From an uncultured bacterium (GTDB taxonomy: Bacteria > Patescibacteriota > Minisyncoccia > Phycocordibacterales > UBA9973): DNA of 32,032 nt. Positions 14,236-23,465 of the stretch are shown here, one piece after another; the stretch's first letter is position 1; every line of letters starts with the position of its first letter. Both the position numbers and the translations under genes were made by a program. The stretch lies in contig CAITQP010000006.1 of NCBI GenBank assembly GCA_903894565.1, forward strand, positions 1 through 32,032, given 5' to 3'. Below the pieces are notes generated by a model. That model was not told the origin of the DNA, did not search any database, and was given only the letters and a program-made list of their open reading frames with translations.

Positions 14236-15930
14236 CTATTCTTCAGTGAGATCAACGACTGATTGGACTTCTTCGATGGAAGTGATACCGGAAAGAATTT
14301 TGACCATGCCATCTTCTTGCATATTGAAAATTCCTTGAGTTGCGGCGACGCGTTTGATTTCGCGTTCACTTGGATTGGTTGGAATTATCTTTTCAATCGC
14401 CTCATCTGTTTTGATTGCTTCAAAAATACCCATGCGTCCTTTGAATCCTGTGTGATTACATTTGTCACAACCGGGCGCAGTAAAAAGTTTGATTGGCATG
14501 TCGGCGGTGAGATTATACGAACCAATATTTTTGTTTTGATCGGACGCTTGCTTCAGGAGTTTGCGGAGGAGTGTTTCCTCTTCTGGTTTTACAGGACGCT
14601 CAACTTTACATACGGAGCAGAGTTTGCGCACAAGACGTTGTGCGATAGAGAGCGACAGAGCGGAGACTAAAATTTTTGGATTTACATCAAGGTCAATCAA
14701 ACGGGGGATGACTCCAGCCGCATTGTTGGTGTGCAGTGTTGAGAACACAATATGTCCTGTAAGCGCAGATTCAACTGCGATTTTTGCTGTTTCTCCATCA
14801 CGAATTTCTCCCACCATGATGACGTCAGGGTCCTGACGAAGTGCCGCACGCAAGCCATCGAGGAACGTGTACCCTGGCTCTACTTGTGTTTGCGTGATGC
14901 CCTCGAGGTGGTATTCCACTGGATCTTCAATCGTAATCATCTTGATTTCAGGACTGTAGATTTTGCGCAAAAACGCATACAGCGTCGTGGTTTTTCCGCT
15001 TCCTGTTGGACCAGTGATGAGAATGAGTCCATTTGGTTTTTTGATTTCTGCGTCGATGATCGTGAAGAGTCGAGGCTCGATACCCATGTTTGCGAGGTCT
15101 ACCTGGATCGATTTTGGATCGAGAATACGCATAACGATTGATTCTCCATAGGAACCGGGAATAGTAGAAGTACGCATGGAAATTTCCATGCCATTTTCAA
15201 AGATACTAAAACGTCCGTCCTGCGCCTTTGTAACGATTGTGAGTTTTAATCCTGCGATAAGTTTGATGCGTGAGTTGAGGAGGTGGTAGAGTTTTGGGTC
15301 AAGAAAAAGAATATCTTGCAGTACTCCGTCGAGACGAAAACGGACACGAGCTTGTTTTTCTTCTGGTTCGATGTGCACGTCAGAACACTGGAGAGAAATA
15401 GCTCCAGCGAGAATAACCTCAAGGAGACGAGAGGTCGCATGTGTTTCGTGTCCGGTCGTAATTGTATCAACGATACGCTTCACGTCGCCGAGTGTTTTGA
15501 TTTCTTTGGCGAGATCTTCAAGTGTTGCGCTTGAAACATCAAGTCCTCCACGACGAGATTCTTGAGCAAAAGAAATTTCTTTGTAGCGAGCCCACGCATG
15601 TTCAAGACTTGCGTGACTTGCCATGTATGGACGGGGAGTCCAGCCTTTGTGTTCGAGTTCTTCGAAGCAAGTTACGACGTCATCGCTCGATGGATCGAGA
15701 ATTGCCACAAAGACTTCCTTTCCAGAAATTTTGAAAGGGGCGACTTTGATTCTGCGAGCATCTTCTTCGGAAATAAGGCGGAGTGCCTCGTTTTGGACGG
15801 CGGTAGTCGAGAGATCAACGTAGGGAATATCGTACTTTGACGAGGCAAGGACGCTCGCAAGCGCCTCTTCTTCCTCTGCACGAAATTCCGCAATACTACG
15901 GTCTATTTTGTCATCAAAGTCTTGGGGCAT
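14236..15930 (-). CDS. type IV pilus assembly / type II secretion ATPase (PilB/GspE family)
   Basis: With the ATG at 15930 (MPQDFDDKID) the protein is 564 residues. It has an N-terminal GspE_N-like domain (residues ~25-120) and the secretion ATPase domain: SDVHIEP (183-189), Walker A GPTGSGKTT (307-315), Walker B region DPDVIMVGEIRD, His box STLHTN, and a C-terminal four-cysteine zinc site (CSVC...CDKC) before NHTGFKGRMGIFE. It powers extension of a type IV pilus or pseudopilus from the cytoplasmic face. A TTG 9 codons upstream could extend the frame, but TATACT (15944-15949) would put transcription start between the two. Partner genes pilC, pilT and pilins are not in this window. Confidence 0.93.
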   Translation of the reverse strand: MPQDFDDKIDRSIAEFRAEEEEALASVLASSKYDIPYVDLSTTAVQNEALRLISEEDARRIKVAPFKISGKEVFVAILDPSSDDVVTCFEELEHKGWTPRPYMASHASLEHAWARYKEISFAQESRRGGLDVSSATLEDLAKEIKTLGDVKRIVDTITTGHETHATSRLLEVILAGAISLQCSDVHIEPEEKQARVRFRLDGVLQDILFLDPKLYHLLNSRIKLIAGLKLTIVTKAQDGRFSIFENGMEISMRTSTIPGSYGESIVMRILDPKSIQVDLANMGIEPRLFTIIDAEIKKPNGLILITGPTGSGKTTTLYAFLRKIYSPEIKMITIEDPVEYHLEGITQTQVEPGYTFLDGLRAALRQDPDVIMVGEIRDGETAKIAVESALTGHIVFSTLHTNNAAGVIPRLIDLDVNPKILVSALSLSIAQRLVRKLCSVCKVERPVKPEEETLLRKLLKQASDQNKNIGSYNLTADMPIKLFTAPGCDKCNHTGFKGRMGIFEAIKTDEAIEKIIPTNPSEREIKRVAATQGIFNMQEDGMVKILSGITSIEEVQSVVDLTEE

Positions 15931-15981
15931 ATGGTCTATAAATAGTATACCGCACAAAGGAACTTCAGGCGATACAGGCCC

Positions 15982-16010
15982 TTGACTTTTTTAAACAAAT
16001 GATATATAAT
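15982..16010 (+). promoter_or_regulatory. consensus sigma70-type promoter for the gene at 16068
   Basis: TTGACT (15982-15987) and TATAAT (16005-16010) are spaced 17 nt apart. It is the best-matching promoter in the window and gives an A-rich leader of about 50 nt, unlike the leaderless pattern of most genes here. Confidence 0.7.
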
Positions 16011-16067
16011 ATGTTCAAATTCAAAGACTAAAAAATTCATTCATAAACAACAACAAAATAGCTAGAA

Positions 16068-16811
16068 ATGAGAAAGCTCTGTTTATTTATCGCCACAATG
16101 ATTTTAGTGGCCACGTTGTCTGCTAGTGCGCAGACAACTACAGTGACTGGTAACAACAACAACGTTTATAACGGTTGTTGTCATTATCCTCACAAGGGTG
16201 GTGGAACAGGAGTTTCTACCAAAAAGTTCAATTCATTAAAGAAAATCGTCACGCAAAACTCGGACGACATTGAAGATGTGAACAACCGTTTAGTTTTGGT
16301 AGAAGCAAAGCAAGACGTAGTTATTGCTGAAAACACTGCATTGAAGGCCAGATTGGCCCTCGATGAGAGTATTATAGCGGATAATACTCGTCGGATCTAT
16401 CGTTTAGAGGACAGAGTTGACAGGCTGGATTCTATGAATTGGGTGTTCCAAAACGCCCTCATTTCAATACAGAACCATCCAGCTCAGCAGGATACTCGGC
16501 TAACTGATGAACAGTATAAAACGTTTAGATCTGTTCGAAGGGCAAATACGTGGAATACGATCATTAACGGGGTTTGTTGCCTCGTAAACATTGTTACGGG
16601 GACAGTCTTCCGGGTTGGTATTGCTCCTCGAGCAGCACCGAATGTGATTTGGGATAACGAAGGTCACACGCGGCAGTATGTTGCTCAGCAACAACCTCAA
16701 CAACAGTATTACCACCAAACTACAAACGGAGGTGGTACTGGTCAAGGTAGGCCTCAAATCGGGACTTACAATGACGGAGGAAATATTTTCTCCAATGGTG
16801 GAGGCCATTAG
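16068..16811 (+). CDS. secreted coiled-coil protein of unknown function
   Basis: This 247-residue protein has a clear signal peptide (MRKLCLFIATMILVATLSASA, cleavage near residue 22). An Asn/Gly-rich stretch follows with a CCHYPHKGGG segment. Residues ~50-125 are heptad-like (NSDDIEDVNNRLVLVEAKQD, then LDESIIADNTRRIYRLEDRVDRL) and should form a coiled coil, as in trimeric stalks. A hydrophobic patch with CC (residues ~166-182) and a Gln/Gly/Asn-rich tail end the protein. It has no recognised domain. It has its own strong promoter and a long A-rich leader without a Shine-Dalgarno sequence. The signal peptide ending in ASAQ and the leader style look different from the neighbours and may mark transfer. 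Confidence 0.65.
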   Translation: MRKLCLFIATMILVATLSASAQTTTVTGNNNNVYNGCCHYPHKGGGTGVSTKKFNSLKKIVTQNSDDIEDVNNRLVLVEAKQDVVIAENTALKARLALDESIIADNTRRIYRLEDRVDRLDSMNWVFQNALISIQNHPAQQDTRLTDEQYKTFRSVRRANTWNTIINGVCCLVNIVTGTVFRVGIAPRAAPNVIWDNEGHTRQYVAQQQPQQQYYHQTTNGGGTGQGRPQIGTYNDGGNIFSNGGGH

Positions 16812-16959
16812 TAAAAAACTCACAAGTAAAAAGTAGTTACGTGGCAAGGAACATTTCTTTGCCGCATAATCTAAGTTTTGAACGGAAACGTTGAAGATTT
16901 AGATGGTGCGTTCGGTCAGAAGACACACCAGAAGATTATAAGTACAAACAATTATTAGT

Positions 16960-19938
16960 ATGAAAAAAATGAGTATGAAAAAAATATATTCGTATACGCT
17001 CGCTACACTTGCTGTGGGAGCTTTTATGATGCTTGCGCCGGGTGCGCAGGCTGCGTCGTTTAACGACAACTCGATTCTCGGAGCAGGCTCCGATTGTCCT
17101 GTCGTCATGGTGGCAACCCCGACTGTGGGTCGTCTTCCAAACAATTGTTATCCTACCTATGCTAGTGGAATATCGAGTAGCACGGTAAACGTGGTAATCG
17201 ATTACCACAATACGGGGACTGATGCGGCAAACAATGTCGTCATCCGTCTTTCTCCACAGACTGCAACGCAGACTTCAAGCCAGACATTCTCTGGTTCGAT
17301 CTCAGCGACAAATGCAGCTCAAGCTTCAGGAAGTGCTGCAATTAACTTTACTATTCCATCAAACCTTACATACAACTCAGTTGTCTGGTACCCAAACCAA
17401 GGTGGTTCATCGGGGCTCTCAGCGAGTGCTCTCCCAAATGGTCAGACTGGTGCTGAACTTTTTGGAAATGGTTTGAGTCTTGGAACTATTCCTGGGTATA
17501 TGGATTGTCCAGTCACTGGAACAGTTCGAAACGCTTTTTGTCACGAAGGAATGATCTTTGTGAACTTCACGGTTAGTCAGGCGCTCACTGCTTCATGTAC
17601 CGTAAATCTCACTGCGAACCCTATGAGTGTTCAGAGTGGTAGTTCGACTCAGCTCAACTGGACATCAAGTACTGGCTGTACAAGTGTTTCTGTTACTGGA
17701 TCAAATGGTTTTAACTCAAACGCATTAAACGGAAATCAATCAAGTGGCGCGTTGAATCAAACAACAACATTCTCGATCAGTGGAAGTAACGGATTCACAT
17801 CCGCTGTACCATCGTCACAGACAGTTACTGTAATCAACAACCCAACATGTACAGTAGGTATGACTCCAGGTCTTACAACTGTGCCCTATGGCGGATCAAC
17901 AAATTTGAACTGGACAAGTTCTGGTTGTAACGGAGTCACCGTCAGCGGTCCTCAAGGTACGATCGGATGGGGAGCAACCGGAAACATTAGTACTGGCGCT
18001 CTCAATACATCTTCAACTTTCGTTGTTCAAGGATACCGTGCAGACGGAACCCCTGTTCAGCAAAGTACATTTATAACTGTTGGAAACAACGCGATCTGTC
18101 GCATCTCTAACTTCACAGGAATTACTCCTGTTGTAAGCGGATCAACATCGGTATTGAGTTGGAATACACAGAATTGTACAAGTATGACAGTAACAGGAGC
18201 AAACGTTTCTGATTCTTCAAGCGCAATCGCGCGTGTTTCATCGGGTACAACAATCACGGGTGCAATTTACGGACCAGTGACTTACACGATGACGGCAACA
18301 AATGGAACTACTTCAGACTCTCAGGTTTTCACCGTCACAACAACTTACGTGAACAATGTATGTACTGCATATTTGCAGGCATACCAGACACAAGTAGTTC
18401 AGGGTGGAACAACAACACTTACCTGGACAAGCTCAAATTGTTCATATGTCACAATTTCTGGACCGAACGGAACTATCTCTTCTGCTTTCAATAGCTCAGC
18501 GACAACTGCTCCTTTGTACGGCAGTAATAGCTCAGCAACGTACACACTTGTTGCTGGCGGCACAAATACCGTCAACCAAAGTGTGACAATCTACTCTTCA
18601 TCGAACAGTGGAACAAACATCGCACCGAGCGTAACTACAAATACGGCAACTTCAACAACAAACTCAAGCGCAACATTGAATGGATATATTTCAAACAATA
18701 GTTCGGGTTGTACGTACTACTACTCATGTAACAATAGCGGTACCTACTACTTCCTTTATGGAACAAGTCAGTACAACTTGAATAGTCAGACTCCGACCCA
18801 GGTGCTTACAAATAGTTCAAGTGCAGTATCGGCATACCTTACGAACCTCATTCCAAACACAACGTACTACTTTGAACTTGTTGGAACGAATTCATACGGA
18901 ACAAGTTATGGTTCAACCCTCTCGTTTGTAACCAACGGGGGAGGATCAACAGCTTTCGCTGCGATCACCTCACTTGCGACAAACGTTGCTTCATACTCTG
19001 TACGCTTGAACGGTCTTGTTATTGCTTCTCAGCAATACTCGACTGGAACTGTGTACTTCGAATACGGAACGTCACAAGCACTTGGACGTCAGACCTCAAG
19101 TCAGACACTCTCAAGTGTGACTGCGACAAACTACTTTGACACAATCACCACAAGCCCAAACACGACTTACTACTACCGCATCGTTGCTCTCTCAGGAGGC
19201 ATGCAGTACTCAGGTTCAATCATTTCGTTTACGACACCGGATCTTACGAATAATAATCCAGTCGTGATCACGAAATATGTTTCAGGAACAGGTGGTGGTT
19301 CATCATACGTATCACTCTCGATCACTGATCAATTCCAGACAGTTGCTCCTGGTGATGCAATCACATACACAGTTAATTACCAAAACATTTCGAGTTCAAC
19401 ACTTTCAAATGCTGTGCTCAATGTGATCCTTCCAACAGGTGTTACCTTCAAGCAAGCTTCACAAGGAATGCTTACGACCAACAATACGGTCGCAGCATCG
19501 ATTGGAACACTTGCTCCACAGGCACAAGGAACGATCACAATCATGGCGGCCACAGACGCAAACGTAACGAATGGTAACAATCTTGTTACGACAGCAACAC
19601 TCGCATTTACTGCTCCTTCAAAAGCGCAGGATAGTGCGATCGCGTATGTCTTGAACAACGTTGGAACTCCAGTTATGAATGGTGTCGGACTTGCCGGTCT
19701 CGCATTCTTCGGTGCTGGATTCTTCCCAACAACATTCCTTGGATGGATTTTGCTCCTCGGACTTATCCTCCTTCTTATCCTCATCGCGCGATACTACTAC
19801 CACCGCGCAAATGCACAGCGTCTTGCGACTCAGCCAGTAGTACATCAGTACTATGGTGCTCCTCAGACGCAAGCTCAGCCAATGCAACAGCAGGCTCCGC
19901 AGAATGGTTCATACCAGGGCGATCATTTGCCTCACTAA
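16960..19938 (+). CDS. large anchored surface protein with Ig-like repeats and DUF11 domain
   Basis: This 992-residue protein has a signal peptide (residues ~1-32, ending GAQAAS). An N-terminal strand-rich domain is followed by four tandem units of ~82-88 residues beginning near 212, 296, 378 and 466. Each has one Cys near its start and one after a WTSS-like strand (for example LNWTSSTGC, LNWTSSGC, LSWNTQNC, LTWTSSNC). Two fibronectin-III-like domains (from ~554 and ~665) and a DUF11-type domain (from ~782, VAPGDAITYTVNYQNISSS) follow. A hydrophobic helix (~918-942) and a Gln-rich cytoplasmic tail end it. It looks like an S-layer or adhesion stalk, with paired cysteines suited to disulfides. 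ATG 16960 and 16969 are both possible starts. Rich in Ser, Thr and Asn throughout. Confidence 0.82.
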   Translation: MKKMSMKKIYSYTLATLAVGAFMMLAPGAQAASFNDNSILGAGSDCPVVMVATPTVGRLPNNCYPTYASGISSSTVNVVIDYHNTGTDAANNVVIRLSPQTATQTSSQTFSGSISATNAAQASGSAAINFTIPSNLTYNSVVWYPNQGGSSGLSASALPNGQTGAELFGNGLSLGTIPGYMDCPVTGTVRNAFCHEGMIFVNFTVSQALTASCTVNLTANPMSVQSGSSTQLNWTSSTGCTSVSVTGSNGFNSNALNGNQSSGALNQTTTFSISGSNGFTSAVPSSQTVTVINNPTCTVGMTPGLTTVPYGGSTNLNWTSSGCNGVTVSGPQGTIGWGATGNISTGALNTSSTFVVQGYRADGTPVQQSTFITVGNNAICRISNFTGITPVVSGSTSVLSWNTQNCTSMTVTGANVSDSSSAIARVSSGTTITGAIYGPVTYTMTATNGTTSDSQVFTVTTTYVNNVCTAYLQAYQTQVVQGGTTTLTWTSSNCSYVTISGPNGTISSAFNSSATTAPLYGSNSSATYTLVAGGTNTVNQSVTIYSSSNSGTNIAPSVTTNTATSTTNSSATLNGYISNNSSGCTYYYSCNNSGTYYFLYGTSQYNLNSQTPTQVLTNSSSAVSAYLTNLIPNTTYYFELVGTNSYGTSYGSTLSFVTNGGGSTAFAAITSLATNVASYSVRLNGLVIASQQYSTGTVYFEYGTSQALGRQTSSQTLSSVTATNYFDTITTSPNTTYYYRIVALSGGMQYSGSIISFTTPDLTNNNPVVITKYVSGTGGGSSYVSLSITDQFQTVAPGDAITYTVNYQNISSSTLSNAVLNVILPTGVTFKQASQGMLTTNNTVAASIGTLAPQAQGTITIMAATDANVTNGNNLVTTATLAFTAPSKAQDSAIAYVLNNVGTPVMNGVGLAGLAFFGAGFFPTTFLGWILLLGLILLLILIARYYYHRANAQRLATQPVVHQYYGAPQTQAQPMQQQAPQNGSYQGDHLPH

Positions 19939-19990
19939 GGTTTCAGGATTGTTTACACTCGGGTCCAAAATCCGATTAATGCCAAACTAT

Positions 19991-20024
19991 ACACGGCGCG
20001 CTTCCGACAGGAAGCGCGCCGTGT
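19991..20024. terminator. 15-bp GC-rich hairpin between surface protein gene and tsaE
   Basis: ACACGGCGCGCTTCC (19991-20005) and its perfect complement (20010-20024) surround a GACA loop. No T-tract follows, so termination is inferred from its position 50 nt after the surface protein stop. The right arm runs into TAGTAT (20025-20030), a possible -10 for tsaE. Confidence 0.5.
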
Positions 20025-20042
20025 TAGTATTTCCGAAGCACA

Positions 20043-20513
20043 ATGAATACTACGTTTTCAAAAGATGAAATCACGAATGTGGCACGTGAATTGCTCGCTG
20101 TGCTTTCGCGTGTTCGCGGGGAGAGCGCGACTATCGTCGCGCTCTCCGGCGACCTTGGTGCCGGCAAAACCACGCTCACACAATCAATTGCCTGTGAACT
20201 TGGCGTCACCGAGCAACTCATCTCGCCGACGTTTGTAATTATGAAAAGATATGAAATACCAAAATCTAAAAGTGAGGGAATATTTTCCACACTCATTCAT
20301 ATTGATGCATATCGCCTCGAATCATCACGTGAACTTGAGCGCCTTGGTTGGGCCGAATTAATTGTCGACCCCAAGAATCTCATTATTATCGAATGGCCCG
20401 AAAAAGTTCCCGAGCTCATAAAACAAGAAGCATATGTGGTGTCTCTTTCTCATGTCGACGAGACACACCGAAGTATCCTTGTTGACATGAAAATTGTGAG
20501 TGATAGCCTATAG
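20043..20513 (+). CDS. tsaE: tRNA threonylcarbamoyladenosine biosynthesis ATPase TsaE
   Basis: This 156-residue protein has the TsaE signature: Walker A GDLGAGKTT (residues 36-44), SPTFVIMKRYE, the conserved HIDAYRLESSREL region and IIIEWPEKVPELI. TsaE works with TsaB and TsaD to make t6A37 on tRNAs that read ANN codons. It starts 18 nt after a strong hairpin and is followed by a tiny membrane protein gene. tsaB and tsaD are not in the window. The ATG at 20043 gives the expected N-terminus, and TAGTAT lies 12 nt upstream. Confidence 0.93.
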   Translation: MNTTFSKDEITNVARELLAVLSRVRGESATIVALSGDLGAGKTTLTQSIACELGVTEQLISPTFVIMKRYEIPKSKSEGIFSTLIHIDAYRLESSRELERLGWAELIVDPKNLIIIEWPEKVPELIKQEAYVVSLSHVDETHRSILVDMKIVSDSL

Positions 20514-20533
20514 ACAAGATGCTATTTATAACA

Positions 20534-20635
20534 ATGACTGAACACGTCTCTGTTGGGATTTTGCTCATAATATGGTCAGTGATTATGTTTGCTGTTGTCC
20601 TGCATAAAATTGCCGGAACGGAAAAAAATCCTTAA
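20534..20635 (+). CDS. 33-residue single-pass membrane microprotein
   Basis: ATG at 20534 opens a 33-codon frame ending at TAA 20633. The peptide has one hydrophobic helix (VGILLIIWSVIMFAVVL, residues ~7-23) and a short polar tail (HKIAGTEKNP), so it should be a single-pass inner-membrane protein. It lies 20 nt after tsaE, and its stop codon overlaps the left arm of an intrinsic terminator. The tight placement between tsaE and the terminator, plus a clean membrane helix, supports real coding. No family is recognised. Confidence 0.5.
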   Translation: MTEHVSVGILLIIWSVIMFAVVLHKIAGTEKNP

Positions 20636-20676
20636 GTCTGCCTATTTTGCGAAAAAGTAGCAGACTTTTTCTTTTT
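20634..20676 (+). terminator. intrinsic terminator after tsaE unit
   Basis: AAGTCTGC (20634-20641) and GCAGACTT (20660-20667) form a perfect stem around an 18-nt loop, followed by a T-rich tract to about 20676. Confidence 0.75.
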
Positions 20677-20691
20677 ACCTCATTCAAGTAG

Positions 20692-20697
20692 TATACT
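20692..20697 (+). promoter_or_regulatory. -10 box of polA
   Basis: TATACT lies 6 nt before the polA ATG at 20704, with no Shine-Dalgarno sequence. Confidence 0.5.
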
Positions 20698-20703
20698 TCC
20701 CAC

Positions 20704-23112
20704 ATGTCCGCAAAAACTACCCCGAAAAACTCTAAAAAGCGTCTTGTCCTCCTCGATGCTCATGCCATTATCCATCGCGCCTACCATGCGATGCCTGACT
20801 TCTCAAACTCGAAAGGCGAGCCAACGGGCGCTTTGTATGGCATCAGTGCCATGCTCATGAAGATCGCCACTGATCTCAAGCCCGACTATATCGTCGCTTG
20901 TTACGACCTTCCCCAAAAGACTTTTCGTCATGAAGCGTACGAAGCATACAAAGGTACCCGTCAAAAAGCTGACGAAGGGCTTGTGGCGCAGATCATTAGT
21001 TCACGCAGAATTTTTGAAGCATTCAATATCCCAATGTACGACGCACCTGGATTCGAGGCTGATGACATTCTCGGCACGATCGTTGAGAAAATGCATGCTG
21101 ACAAAAATATCGAGATAGTGATCGCTTCCGGCGACATGGATACGCTTCAGCTCGTTGATGGTACGAAAGTACAGGTATTTACTCTCAAGAAAGGGCTCAA
21201 CGACACGATCATGTACGACGAAGACGCAGTCCTTGCGCGCTTCGGCTTTGGTCCAAAACTTCTCCCTGACTACAAAGGTTTGCGCGGTGACCCGTCTGAC
21301 AACATTATCGGTATCGCAGGGATTGGTGAAAAAACGGCAACAGATTTGATTACACAATTCGGTTCGATCGAATCAATTTACAAAAAATTACAAAAAGATG
21401 AAGCCGAAGTCGCGAAGGTAGTGAAGCCACGCATTGTTGAACTTTTGAAAAATGGAGAAGAGGAAGCGCTCTTCTCAAAGACACTTGCCACGATTCGTCG
21501 TGATGCCCCAATTGATTTCATTGTTCCCGAAAAAACATTTCAAGAATCTGCCGACCTCGCGAAAGTCGAGACTCTCTTTCGCGAGCTTGAGTTTCGAGCG
21601 CTCACACCACGCGTACAGACACTTTTTGGGGTGAGTCCAAAAAGTGAGTTGAGCGCTGATGGCTCGACAGGCGAGAATGAGCAAAAGGAAACAATCGAGC
21701 CCGCACAATTTAAAAAACTGAGTCTCGCATTGTGGCTTCTCAATTCTGATCTTACGAACCCAACTCCTGAAGATGTTTTGTATTATTGTGGGGCAAAAAA
21801 TCTCGCCGAAGCCGAGGCCAAAATCCTTGCGGATATAAAAGACAGAGGACTTACCTATGTGTACGAAAATATCGAACTTCCAATCATGCCAATCATCGAG
21901 AGTATGGAGAAATACGGTGTGAAGCTTGATGTCAGAAAAATGGCAAAGCTCGCCGAGATTGGCCACACTGAACTCGATGGTATCGAGAAGCGCATCAAGG
22001 AATTTGCCGGGCGTGATTTTAATATCAATTCTCCAAAACAACTCGGCGAAATCCTGTTTGATGAATTGAAAGTTGGCGAAGGCACCGGAACAAAACTGAA
22101 AAAGACTGAAGGTGGCGCGCGTTCAACACGAGAAAGCGAACTCCAAAAATTGAAGGGGATGCATCCAATCATCGACGAGATTTTGCGCTATCGCGAACTC
22201 TCGAAATTACTCTCCACGTATATTGATGTGCTTCCGGTACAGGTAGATGAGGGCGGACGAATTCATGCGACATTCAATCAGGCTGGTACGACGACGGGAC
22301 GATTCAATTCACAAAATCCAAATCTTCAAAATATTCCGGCGAGCGATGGTCTCGCCAAGCAAATCCGTGAAGCATTTGTTGCTGCGCCTGGCTACAAACT
22401 CGTAGCGTTTGATTACTCCCAAATCGAGCTTCGTGTTGCTGCACTCATGTCAGGCGATGATTATTTGATCGACACGTTTGAAGCAGGCAAGGACGTGCAC
22501 TCTGCTGTCGCGAGTCGTGTATTTCACGTACCAGAAAACGAGGTGACACATGAGATGCGTCGCACGGCCAAAGTCATCAACTTCGGAATTCTCTACGGTA
22601 TGGGTGTGACTGCGCTCCAACAAAATCTTGGCACTTCGCGTAAAGAGGCGCAGGAATTTCACGATGCGTATTTCGCAAGCTTCCCAAAGATTCGTGAGTA
22701 TTCTGACAGCGTCGTTGAGTTTGCCAAGAAACACAATTATACGGAAACACTTTTTGGACGCAGACGTAATTTCAAAGACCTCCGTTCGCCGCTTCCATAT
22801 CTCCGCGCAAGTGCAGAGCGCCAAGCAGGGAACGCTCCACTCCAAGGCACAGCCGCCGACTGTATCAAGATAGCAATCCGAGAAGCAGACGAAGCACTCC
22901 GCAAGGAAAATTTGATCGAGTCCGCACACCTCGTCCTTCAAGTTCATGACGAACTCGTGTATGAAGTCAAAGAGAGCGATGTAGAAAAAGTTTCCGTGCT
23001 TGTCGAGAATGCTATGAAAAATGTGTTACCGAAAGAGTTCCTTAAGGGCCGACGCTCAGTTCCTTTCGAAGTGCATGTTTCGGCGGGCGACAATTGGGGA
23101 GAGTTGAAATAA
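20704..23112 (+). CDS. polA: DNA polymerase I
   Basis: This 802-residue protein has an N-terminal 5'-3' exonuclease domain (residues ~14-300, VLLDAHAIIHRAYHAM, FEADDILGT, and the helix-hairpin GDPSDNIIGIAGIGEKTA). A middle region of ~100 residues takes the place of the 3'-5' exonuclease and lacks its DxE motif, so proofreading is very likely absent, as in Taq polymerase. The polymerase domain has motif A DYSQIELR near 569, motif B RRTAKVINFGILYG near 618 and motif C VHDELVYEV near 746. It removes primers and fills gaps. The next gene starts 1 nt after its stop. At 802 residues it is shorter than the common 850-930. Confidence 0.97.
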   Translation: MSAKTTPKNSKKRLVLLDAHAIIHRAYHAMPDFSNSKGEPTGALYGISAMLMKIATDLKPDYIVACYDLPQKTFRHEAYEAYKGTRQKADEGLVAQIISSRRIFEAFNIPMYDAPGFEADDILGTIVEKMHADKNIEIVIASGDMDTLQLVDGTKVQVFTLKKGLNDTIMYDEDAVLARFGFGPKLLPDYKGLRGDPSDNIIGIAGIGEKTATDLITQFGSIESIYKKLQKDEAEVAKVVKPRIVELLKNGEEEALFSKTLATIRRDAPIDFIVPEKTFQESADLAKVETLFRELEFRALTPRVQTLFGVSPKSELSADGSTGENEQKETIEPAQFKKLSLALWLLNSDLTNPTPEDVLYYCGAKNLAEAEAKILADIKDRGLTYVYENIELPIMPIIESMEKYGVKLDVRKMAKLAEIGHTELDGIEKRIKEFAGRDFNINSPKQLGEILFDELKVGEGTGTKLKKTEGGARSTRESELQKLKGMHPIIDEILRYRELSKLLSTYIDVLPVQVDEGGRIHATFNQAGTTTGRFNSQNPNLQNIPASDGLAKQIREAFVAAPGYKLVAFDYSQIELRVAALMSGDDYLIDTFEAGKDVHSAVASRVFHVPENEVTHEMRRTAKVINFGILYGMGVTALQQNLGTSRKEAQEFHDAYFASFPKIREYSDSVVEFAKKHNYTETLFGRRRNFKDLRSPLPYLRASAERQAGNAPLQGTAADCIKIAIREADEALRKENLIESAHLVLQVHDELVYEVKESDVEKVSVLVENAMKNVLPKEFLKGRRSVPFEVHVSAGDNWGELK

Positions 23113-23113
23113 C

Positions 23114-23431
23114 ATGGAAAAAATTATTCTGTTAGCGTCATGCGGTATTGCTGTTGTCGGTGACAGTCTGTTTGTTTTTTATGCTAAATCAAAAGGGCAT
23201 TCATCGGCATTCTTGATTGTCGGACTTATTCTCGTTAATATTTCAAGTATTATTTGGGCGTATAGTATGCGAAAGGGTATTGAGTCTTCTATTGCGATTA
23301 CATTCTACGCACTCTTTACCGTTGCTGCTTGCTCCTCGATCGGAGTTCTTCTTTTTGGAGAGCATTTATCTCGGGTGAACACTTTTGGTATTTTTCTTGC
23401 GATCGTCGCGCTCATATTGATCGGAATTTAG
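23114..23431 (+). CDS. small four-helix membrane transporter (SMR/EamA-like)
   Basis: This 105-residue protein has four hydrophobic helices (about 4-22, 31-48, 57-79, 84-104), the size and topology of small multidrug resistance (SMR) proteins and half-EamA transporters. The segment AVVGDSLFVFYAKSKG aligns by eye with the SMR helix-1 motif AxxxEVxGxxxxKxSxG, with Asp17 in place of the proton-coupling Glu. The C-terminal helix GIFLAIVALILIGI fits the same family. It would work as a dimer exporting cations or metabolites. It begins 1 nt after the polA stop, so translation is probably coupled. The substrate is unknown. Confidence 0.6.
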   Translation: MEKIILLASCGIAVVGDSLFVFYAKSKGHSSAFLIVGLILVNISSIIWAYSMRKGIESSIAITFYALFTVAACSSIGVLLFGEHLSRVNTFGIFLAIVALILIGI

Positions 23432-23465
23432 ATTTGCACTATACTCGACTTGTATCGTATTTCGT

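Noticed and set aside
16843-16863. GGCAAGG/CTTTGCC hairpin before the surface protein gene
   Set aside because: It has a wobble pair, is not followed by T and matches no known regulatory class; too weak to call a terminator, though the 148-nt gap holds nothing else clear.
17590-18600. Regular repeats in the surface protein gene as possible CRISPR or DNA repeats
   Set aside because: The periodicity (~250 nt) is at protein level only; the DNA copies are strongly diverged, so these are domain repeats.
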